Origin: Xestospongia muta
Taxonomy: Eukaryota > Porifera > Demospongiae > Haplosclerida > Petrosiidae
Direction of reading: 5' to 3'
Assembly: GCA_963693285.1 (NCBI GenBank)
Contig: OY848917.1
Coordinates: 20,627,745 to 20,691,744, forward strand
Length of the DNA: 64,000 nucleotides
Part shown: positions 55,540 through 64,000 of the stretch, in pieces
Position numbering within the stretch: position 1 is the first letter of the stretch
How the letters are laid out: each line of letters starts with the position of its first letter
Program-made: the position numbers and the translations under genes
Notes under the pieces: model-generated
Databases searched by the model: none
What the model saw: the letters and a program-made list of their open reading frames with translations, nothing else
Told to the model about the DNA's origin: nothing

Positions 55540-55632
<93 letters not shown>
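55540..55632. repeat. Long CA microsatellite
   Basis: About 46 uninterrupted CA units next to the transposon hairpin at 55648-55675. It is the longest of four CA/TG tracts that occupy the same place in each element copy. Confidence 0.97.
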
Positions 55633-55637
<5 letters not shown>

Positions 55638-55647
55638 ACTACAGTAC

Positions 55648-55698
55648 CCTCGCTATGCGCCCACGCACAGCGAGGTTAAAAAACAACTCTGGTAACAG

Positions 55699-55730
<32 letters not shown>

Positions 55731-55768
55731 ACTACAGTACCCTCGCTATGCGCCCACGCACAGCGAGG
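55648..55768. repeat. Two tandem terminal hairpins with CA tracts
   Basis: Hairpins at 55648-55675 and 55741-55768, each followed by TTAA. The intervening 65 bases repeat the AACAACTCTGGTAACAGAC block and a shorter CA tract, so the element end was duplicated. Confidence 0.85.
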
Positions 55769-55772
55769 TTAA

Positions 55773-56985
55773 TAAGACTATAAAAAGGTTTCTTGATATA
55801 TTCTAACACCAACAGGCCATTTGGCACCAACAAAGAACACTTTATTCTTTTGTAATAACAATTACTATCAAAATTATGTAGATTTCAATTTTTGAAGTAA
55901 ACAAATTCAAAGGTATTACAAATACAACAAAAGAATCTATATAATTATGGTTAATTATTGTTACTATATAATATGTAATTAAAAGTGTCAAAATTTCAGT
56001 AGATATAAAATGAAGCACTTTAATTTATGAAGAAAACAATTTTGCAAATTTTGAGGAATACCTTAAATAAAACAAAAAGAGAAAAATTGGTAAAATTTGT
56101 TAATACATTAATTGAAATGGCTACCATTAACACATGATATTTCTACCATAAATACCATGCATCTTTTAAGGAAATATAGAACAGCATCGATTATTCTTTG
56201 TCTAATGTAATGATATGGTGTAATGTCAGCCATAGTTTAGTCAAAAACCTGCTTGTCATGTCAGACATCTGTATGTGACAGCAACCAATAATAACATCAG
56301 AAATAATGTATATGTACTTCATACCAATGATTTTTATAATTACATAATATCTAAATGAACTAGCATTGCTAAAAGAGTATAATTAATTATACCTCTTGGA
56401 TTTAGCAGTTAGTATTGAGTTGCATGAGATCCAATAAATGTACCCCCAACATCTAAATAATTGACATGTAAAAAAAGGAGGCCATTTAGTACAAAGTGGA
56501 CAAGACCAAGACTATGTAGTATGGTACAAATTAAGATTCAGTTATGTTGGTCAATGTGTTGTATGCAGTTGTAGTATAAATCAGTCGTACTAACTAGAAC
56601 TGCTGTGTTATACTTATATACGATATTTCTAATATAATAGTTTTATCAATCAAATATACATATTTGTTCTATAGGTCTATAAGTTAAAGTAATTACCAAC
56701 TCTACCAGTATAAGTCTATATACAGCTTTGTATAAATACTAATTCCAAACATCATTACCATTATTGATTTTAACAAATTTGTTAAGTTAGTTATTTTTTA
56801 GCAGTAGCAGAGATAGCACAACAAAACAAACATGACCCTATACTTTGTGGTCGAGACAATACTGCCACATAGACAGGAGTAAATTAGGTAATGGTCCTGT
56901 AATGATACAAGACATAGAACCCTCTACATAATATTATGAGATGGGGAATAATTGTGCCTCCTTTTATGAGATACTGTCTAATATC
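55773..56985. other. Gene-poor DNA
   Basis: AT-rich, many stops on both strands. I see no exon, RNA gene or repeat of note. Confidence 0.5.
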
Positions 56986-56990
56986 AGTAG

Positions 56991-57242
56991 TCAATGACTT
57001 TTCAAGAGGTCCTTTGATAATTTTGATGATCCTTCTGCTAGTAGTTGGGGTTGGTTGGTTATTGAACCAATTCTGAAGTGTTTTGACAACTTTACTTTAT
57101 TCAGTAAATTTGTATCAAGCAAGCCATCAAGAGTATTATTATCAACTCCATGTAGGTCACCAATCTCATACCATTTAAAAGAAACTGAAGATAGAAACTC
57201 TAGCAGAACATGTTTCTGTGCATGGTTCCAAAATTGTGACAA
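56991..57242 (-). pseudogene. Decayed Death-domain exon, type 1 copy B
   Basis: The frame starts well: HVLLEFLSSVSFKWYEIG, then DNNTLDGLLDTNLLNKVKLS. It then loses one A compared with copy A (46275-46530), so the rest (LQNWFNNQPTP, IIKIIKGPLEKS) is in another frame. It lies just downstream of the intact gene, in the same order as the copy A pair (type 1 then type 2 along the plus strand). Confidence 0.7.
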
Positions 57243-57267
57243 AGTACAGAGTATACTATATCATGTG

Positions 57268-58228
57268 TTTGATATTTACTTCTTCCTTTCTTTCTTTAGA
57301 CTGATTTTGCTTTCTTTGGTGATAAGATATTAGGTATTAGTAATAAATACATTGACATGTTCACAGATACCAAGATCAATAAATAGTTTAGTCAATGGAG
57401 CAAAGATCATTAAGAAAATAAACTCTTTTACTAGATTATTGACATATTTTAAGTTATTACATCCAAGACAATTGGAGTTAAATCTAACAAGTGGTCATTT
57501 TGCAGCATACACTCCTCCCTGGTACCCTCCCACTTTTAATAATATTATCATTACAAAAAATTAATTGCAGCAAGAAGGGAAGTTACATAATAGTATTTGT
57601 ATTATGTAAAAAAATGTTTCAAACTATAAAGCACTAGTAGTACATATAAGGTAGTTTAGTTAGCTAATTATTGATGTTTGGGAAGACCTAGATGGTCACG
57701 TATTTCGTTAGCTTTTGCTAAGTTATTAACAAGCTTTCCCTCAATAGCAGAGATCACTGTCTTCCAGGTAACAGGCAATGGCTGAGAAGTCAACCAGGTG
57801 TTGATTACTTTATTGAGTTTAACTTTATTATCTTGTGGACTGGTTTGTAAATCCTCCAAAACGTTGTCGGAAACTTTTAAAGCCATGCCAATGACATACC
57901 ATTGGTGACCAATATCAGCTAATAATTCAACTAGCTTGTGCTTATCAGGGGCAGTATCTACCACATCTGGAGAACCTGCATAAAAATAAAATTTTAAACA
58001 CTGTAGCTAGAAGTCATTGTAACATCAGTGATGTTTATTCTTACATATACAGTATGTATTAGCTTGTACAGCTGATAATCTTAACTAAGCTGACATTTGA
58101 AAGTACATGTAACAACAAACAAAACCCTGTGTAAGTTTTATATAATTATTTATAATACTTTAATGTATCATATATAAATTTAATAATACATTATACATGT
58201 ATAGATGGTTTAACAAGTAAGACTAATG
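57268..58228. repeat. Segmental duplication, source copy
   Basis: Contains the intact terminal exon of the Roc-like gene and part of its last intron. Counterparts are at 47168-48062 and 48898-49600. Confidence 0.85.
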
Positions 58229-61200
58229 TATACTATCTTATCTAAAATTTCAGACACCAATAGGAGAGATATTATTTAATAAAACAAAAAACCACTAACA
58301 CTATACACAAACCTTTAAAGAAGACTTTCTCAGATATCTTTTCAATATCGCGCTCATTTAATGAAGGATAGGCAAGATCCTATAACAGAATGTGGTATAA
58401 ATATGATGCAGTACAAAATGTGTTGTAAATAATATTCAGTACAGAAAGTGATATGAGTATTGTGCTATACAAAATGTGGTAAAGTATGATCCAGAACAGA
58501 ATGTATGATACATGACATTACATTTATTGTATGCTCAAACAAACATATACTTACCAAAGGATTACGTCCAGCAAACACACTAAGTTGACTGCAACGTTCC
58601 TTTATTGACATGTGACTTAATAATAAGGGTGATGATGAGAAAAAAGAACACCTTTCTTCTATGTGTTGAAGGTGGTTATGTTGAAGTGGTAGGTCATCAT
58701 TGAAAAGTGCCCTTGTCACTGAAGGAGCAATGCAAAGAAAAGGGTCATGAACTCCCACAATTTCTTCAACATGCACCTTGGTGCTGTTGTCATCTCTAAC
58801 AATACGTTTTGTAAGCACTGATCGAGCAACATCTTTTATATTGTAAAGTGTGCGTTTGTCCATGATAAGACTACGAGCTTTTCCTACATCGCTAGGAGCA
58901 ATGAGGTACTCCTCACATTTAAATGAGTGCATCTGACTCTTCAACGTTAATATGGCCTGAACAACATCATTGAAAACTTCATGGCTGTTTTCAATGTCAT
59001 TCATTGATGTAACTACTGTAATGCAACGATAGTGCTCTGTTACTTCAACAATAACTTCAACCTCATCATCATTCTCCCAATAAATACCATTTGTCCATAC
59101 ATCACATCGACGAGCTAGCAATAGGGTTTGTGGATCACCATCAGCAATTTTTCCACCTTTATTATGGCGTGGAAGACAAAAAATGTAGGAAAGGCTAAAA
59201 AGGAGAAGATGAAGAAATCGTGTTGAGAGAAATTGGTTAGGATCAGGACACCAGAGGCACCATCCCAACCCATTTTCTATTTTAATATCTGTAGGTGGTG
59301 CAGCATTAATGAGGGATGGAAAAAATAACAGCTCATCTGATGGCAGAGGAATTGAAGCTGATATATTGGTTTTGAACATTTGTAGCGTATTAGATTCTAA
59401 AACATGACAGAACTGAAGACTTTTAAGGAACCCAATTAACATATGAATATCGTGCTTTGGAAATAATTTTTCCAGAACAGATGTAGGCACAATACCTGTA
59501 TTACTAGCAATATCTTGATGGGCATGTTTGATTTCCTTTGGAGCAAAAAGGACGCCATTGACTTCAGCAAGAAGAGCAGCTCTGTCAATAACTACCCAAC
59601 TTTGAGCGTCATCGTCACTTTTAATGAATAAAATGAGACCTTTGTCACTTAAAGTGGCTAGAAATTGCAACAAGACTAACTTTTCTGAAGGAAGTGAAGG
59701 GTCGTCACGCTTTCGTAATACAGCACATAGCTCTTCCAAGCTAATGGCTATCTTTTGAAGCAATTGCAAGAATGAGAATTGAACATGGCAGTAGAAACTA
59801 ATTTTATCAGATCGATCAAGTACAGCTGTACAGCTATAAGAAAGCATACCAACAAACTCGTTGACACCTTTTCCTCCAGGACGATGACATTCCATAGGTA
59901 AAAACCCACAAAAGTGTTGTGAATGATCAGCTTTTTCAGCAACTTCAGCAACTGCTTTTGAAATTTCCTCCCAACCATCAGTCATCTCATCAAGTCGACT
60001 TCCAATGACAAGTATTTGAGATGGTCTTGAGCATGATAAACGAAGACTGACATTCTTTATAAAATTAAACCAGTAATATAAATCACACTTAATCGTGTGG
60101 ACATCGTTGGTCATCTTAGAAAGTATCGCAAAAACAGCAGGTGTGTTTAGCATGAGATTTTCGAGAATTGCTGCATGGCTACTGTAATATTCCTCATGCC
60201 CTGCAAGATCATAAAGGACAATGTTTCCCACTTCGTGACTTGAAAAGGTATGTGCATTAATCCCAGCAGTAAGTATATCTACTGGAATAGGATCAGATGT
60301 GTCAAACTTGTAGTTAGGCGGCTTCTTAGCTCGTTCCATAATGACTGCTGCAAGTGAACTTTTACCTGCACCAGTGTTACCACAAAAAAAGACTTTGCTG
60401 TAAGATTCTACAGGAAAGTCTTTTCGGCATTGCTCAAATGGCTCAAACATCTTTAAAATACCAAAGCGATTTACATTGTCATGATAAGCAAGCTCCATGG
60501 CTGTTTGATTATTTCGGTTCTTAGCCATTGGGTTGACCTTTCCTGATGACAAAAGGGATTTCACAACATCACCATAACAACCCTGGCAAGCAGCATGAAG
60601 GGGTGTATTACCAAACTAAAAAAATAAAATATATTTCCAGTAAACTGTAGTAATTGACTATTTATTTCAGATTATAACATGACAATTATAATTACTTCAT
60701 TTATACCTAAATTTGAAAGCATTTTTATTTAAACCAGTTAATTATCATGTCACAAACTAATAATAATAATAATTTTGTACCAATTAAAACATTGGTAAAA
60801 TATTTTTGAAGGAATGAGAATTAGACATTTTGAAAAAAAGCTCAACTCATCCATATATTCTTGATATACAAACATCTAAGCCTGCATTTAAAGAGACTTT
60901 GTTCCACTTTACTTTCTAATGGAAGTGTATCTACAGTGAGTGAAACTGATTGAAATCAGAGCTATTTTTTCAGAAAGCTCTAAAAACATATCTAATCAAT
61001 TGTGCACCTACTTTCTATAATAATGGTTTGAGTAGGTTGGTTAAAATGTTTTAGGACATAATATATGTTCTATATTAATCTTATTTAATGAATAAACCAT
61101 AAATGCATGTCACAACTTACATAATCAGCAATGTCAGGGTTAGCACCATTATTAAGAAGAAGCTGAACACATTCATTATTGCCTTCCTCAGATGCAATGT

Positions 61201-62497
61201 ACAAAGCAGTTTGGCCATTCTATGTAAATGTAAAAGGACAAATAACAAATGATTGTTAGTGTGTATATAAATGACAAAAGGTGTTTCAATAAAAGGATGC
61301 ATCATTCCTTCTAACTATAGAAATTATGAGAGAAACATTCTTTAATATAATAACAATATTAGACTACTTATTAATAATTCATCAGGAAAAACTTTTAATG
61401 TAGTGAACTTTCCGACATATTGATACAGATTAGATGATAATTGTCTAAATGAGTCATAGTCTTCATAATTGGACTGTCATGTGCTTACATAATAACCACA
61501 GTTAAGTCAAGCTATAACTATTACTAAGTGGCAGAGGTTGTTTGCTGTAACATGTTAAAGTTGATATGATACAAAGGAGTTCAAAGTGTCAACAAACTGC
61601 TTCAACTTTTTAAATGACTGTATCAGATATAGCATAGCACTGTATCAGATACAACAAGGCTGTCACATCACTTTGAACTTACATGGTAATCACATAAGCC
61701 ACAAACACATTTTAATTATTTTAATACAACAGATCTAATCAATTGTGTCTTACTTTCCATGATAATGTTTGAGTAAGCTGTATTGCTGTATCATACTGTA
61801 TTGCACATGTGCTTTGCTGTGACATTAACAACCCATGGGTCTGTTAGCCATTGGGTTTGTTTACATCACAGCACCTGTATCTGCCATATAACCCTCATGG
61901 TTGTGTATGTATATTTAACACTATCAATTACAAATCAGCATACTTTGTTTCCAATGTTAATATTAGCTCCCCTGGACAGAGCATCCTTAGTACCTTCCAA
62001 ATTCCCTTTCCTTGAAGACTCTAAAAGTAAAGTGTCCTAAATAGAAAGGTAAAATTTCTTACTTTTAACAGAATACTATTACAGAATTTTAAGATGTACA
62101 TACACTCACATAGAACACTTATACTTTGAGTATGTATGAACTTCTAAATGTGATATTACCTTATTACACTAAAAACTATTCATTCACCAAAATGTTCTTA
62201 TTACTTACTACCCAAACAATATTGACTAACAATTGCTGTACCTGTTTGATTTATAGGATATATATGTGCATATTTACATATTGTGAATGCTATAATTACA
62301 TAAAGTGTATATCACAACAAGCACTACAAATATAGAGCAAGAGATTTGGTGCATAATACATAGAAATGTGTACAAACTCATAACATATGACTTACAGCCT
62401 GTACAGCTTCTAAATTGTCGGCATTAGCATTAACTAACATCTTTATAATGTCATCATTTTTATTCCAATAAGCTGCATGAAGTGCTGTACGTCCATA
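57668..62497 (-). CDS. Ankyrin - Roc/COR-like GTPase - Death domain protein, 3' part (6 exons)
   Basis: Exons 62396-62497, 61944-62036, 61121-61219, 58555-60615, 58313-58379 and 57668-57975 join in phase to 909 residues. The 5' end was not found. Residues 1-98 are three ankyrin-type exons (YGRTALHAAYWNKND, then LLLESSRKGNLEGTKDAL, then NGQTALYIASEEGNNE), and a fourth repeat opens the large exon (FGNTPLHAACQGCYGD). At about 177-184 is a P-loop GNTGAGKSSL, at about 233 the switch-II-like DLAGHEEYY, then VIGSRLDEM as a G4-like site. This order fits a Roc GTPase, followed by about 450 residues that could be a COR-like dimerisation region. Residues about 810-900 form a Death domain (HQWYVIGMALKVSDNVLEDL, INTWLTSQPLPVTW). 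The plan resembles DAPK-type and other ROCO proteins without a kinase. It probably acts as a nucleotide switch that recruits Death-domain partners in innate immunity or cell death. Confidence 0.85.
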
Positions 62498-63850
62498 CTA
62501 AATGATAATTGTGACAAAGATATGATGAGTCAAAATAAACAAATAAACAAAACATAGACATAAAGATCAAAGTCTAAAGTATTGGATACCTCCCTGTTAA
62601 ATGTTTTAAAGCTAAACTATTGGCCAAAAATAGTGCCTCATGAAGCTTCACCTAGTGTCATAGTGCCACATGAAATTTTTTTCTGTGCACCATGTGCTCA
62701 TGATTGTATTACAAGATACAAGGTCTGCAATTATATCACCAAAGAACTAGTCAAGCCTAGTGTTGATCGTAGACAACAAACATCATTTAAAGTCATAAAG
62801 GTTTGGAATTTATATTCCTTCTGAATTTAAGTACTATTTGAATTTAATCCCATCTGAAGCCTCATTTTATTAAAGGTTGTTAACCAGCCTCATTTCTCAA
62901 AGCAACTTGTCCAAAAAAACCATCTTAATTACAAAGACTTGTTAAGAAATTTGTACTAAAGCTGGATTGGAACGCTATTTCAATGGACATAGTTTAAAGG
63001 TGACTTGTATACCGTTGAGCAAATTAGAAAAATCTGTAGTGAACAGTTCATCCAAAGTGAAGTGGTCATTTTAGTACTGAACCAGTTAAACACTATGAGG
63101 GACAACCACCTCCTGCAAAAAGTCTGCACAGGTACAGAAAACTCAGTAAATCAATAAATAAGATCGACAAAACTGTGGTTGCTCCAAAATGGTCACAACT
63201 CTCTTCTAAAATCAATCCATTGTCTGAAATTATATGTACTCCTGATTTCTTTTGCATTGGTACAGTTTCTGAAACATTAAAAGGCAAATGACACAGCAGA
63301 TCAAATATTTACATCCCAAAAATAAAGTCACATGTCTGTACAACTAGGATAGTACAATGTGTTAAGAGTTCTTAGATGAGTACAATTCAAGTACATACTA
63401 AGTGCAGAAGGTATGAATATTCCTAACTTCATCATGTCATGTTTCAGAGGAGACTAATGACTCAAAGAAGGTCATTATTGGCATAGTAATAATAGTCATG
63501 AAATATAGAAATACATGTACCATATTTGCAATTATTTTTGTGATATATAATTTTCATATTTGTTTAGGAAATGCTATCAACAGAAATTTCAATGATTTTT
63601 TTCACATTTCATTTTTTATGATATTGGCCCACCGCATGTGACATACATATGTGCAGGTAAGAAGCAGTTGGAGAATGACTACTTACTTCACAGTAGAATC
63701 AATGATTAGAGGTTACCACATATATATAGATGATTAGGAAAGTTCAGTTGGAGAGCAGCTCTTTTGTAAAATTAAATAAAATGATCAACATGATTCTTAT
63801 CTTGTAGTGCCATTAAAACTTGAACAACCTTTAGGCATGTAACTCAAAAT
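62498..63850. other. Probable intron or intergenic DNA with weak plus-strand frames
   Basis: If the Roc-like gene extends upstream, this is its intron. Plus-strand open frames at 62582-62824 (IVPHEASPSVIVPHEIFFC, then KPSVDRRQQTSFKVIKVW) and at about 63100-63290 (GQPPPAKSLHRYRKLS) have coding-like composition. They lack family motifs and convincing splice partners. Confidence 0.4.
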
Positions 63851-63994
63851 ATGGCTTTGCTCTACACCCTGTTTTGTGCTGGACTGGGTCTTCTATTTAT
63901 TGTAAAGTTACTGGTAAAAGACAATACTCTTACATTCTACTGCAACGATGACTGGAGATTCTCTGCAAATCATACGTCAAAGAAATTCTATTAA
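63851..63994 (+). CDS. Possible first exon or short membrane peptide, unidentified
   Basis: ATG at 63851 opens 47 residues with an N-terminal hydrophobic helix (LLYTLFCAGLGLLFIVKLLV), then DNTLTFYCNDDW, before a stop. A signal anchor followed by a short lumenal or cytoplasmic stretch recalls the N-termini of membrane-anchored short-chain dehydrogenases, but that is a guess. The gene may continue by splicing beyond the window. No donor was identified with confidence. Confidence 0.3.
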   Translation: MALLYTLFCAGLGLLFIVKLLVKDNTLTFYCNDDWRFSANHTSKKFY

Positions 63995-64000
63995 CTGTAG

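Larger units (their letters stand above)
50875..55772. mobile_element. Nested cluster of one nonautonomous transposon family
   Basis: Copies of a single element in both orientations. One end carries GGCACTAAAGTGCCGAACCTCGCTGTAG-type sequence, split here as the perfect palindrome GGCACTAAAGTGCC and then AACCTCGCTGT. The other end carries a CA/TG tract and a long hairpin ending AACCTCGCTGT inverted, followed by TTAA. Two full-length tandem copies (50875-51956 and 51957-53035, period about 1,080) each hold an internal direct duplication of about 321 bp. They are followed by a truncated copy, an inverted fragment (53118-53488), an 850-bp copy (53502-54351), an inverted end fragment (54357-54519) and a long copy to 55675 with a duplicated hairpin end (to 55768). 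Short repeated open frames beginning MDLERSNAFRKRLQALK recur six times, but surrounding frames are stop-filled; no transposase is seen. Confidence 0.85.

Noticed and set aside
55488..55679. Plus-strand frame of poly Thr-His
   Set aside because: Translation of the CA microsatellite.
57055..57333. Plus-strand 92-codon frame
   Set aside because: Antisense of the decayed type 1 Death-domain exon.

Overview
The window looks like nuclear DNA of a demosponge; Amphimedon queenslandica or a close relative is my inference. It is AT-rich. Genes are split by short GT-AG introns, and intergenic gaps are often only a few hundred bases. The gene content is animal: a SWI/SNF actin-related protein, a Golgi SNARE, a bubblegum-type acyl-CoA synthetase and a giant cadherin. 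There is no operon structure, and I saw no CRISPR array, rRNA or tRNA.

Layout. 1-3.0 kb: a 42-bp minisatellite (633-1442) and otherwise featureless DNA. 3.0-3.3 kb (minus): a small unidentified one-pass membrane protein, possibly only a first exon. 3.6-10.1 kb (minus): a complete 14-exon ACTL6/BAF53 gene. Its start codon lies 138 bp from that of a plus-strand BET1L-like Golgi SNARE gene (10.2-11.5 kb, 4 exons). 11.8-34.4 kb (plus): one gene of 9 coding exons that I could join in frame into a 7,162-residue type I membrane protein. 34.7-45.3 kb (minus): an 18-exon ACSBG-type acyl-CoA synthetase, tail-to-tail with the cadherin gene, with several MITE-like or foldback repeats in its introns. 45.6-57.3 kb: a gene-poor repeat zone. 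It holds an integrase-type relic, decayed Death-domain exons, a segmental duplication and a 4.9-kb nest of one nonautonomous transposon family with hairpin ends and CA/TG tracts. 57.7-62.5 kb (minus): the 3' part of an ankyrin-Roc/COR-like-Death gene whose start was not found. The last 1.5 kb holds only weak open frames.

The most striking object is the giant gene. It has a signal peptide, about 39 cadherin repeats, cysteine-rich segments, adhesin-like modules, two IPT/TIG folds, a polycystin-like REJ region, a GPS-like motif, a Ser/Pro-rich stalk and one membrane helix. Its cytoplasmic tail carries a MYND-type zinc finger and ends in phospho-acceptor-rich acidic stretches. I know no described cadherin with this combination. 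It joins a calcium-dependent adhesion rod and a possible autoproteolysis module to an intracellular domain usually found in chromatin and co-repressor proteins. The second theme is immune-type Death-domain machinery: one apparently intact Roc-like/Death gene beside at least four broken copies of its terminal exons.

All homology calls are from memory of family motifs. Exon borders were placed by eye from splice consensus, reading phase and protein similarity.
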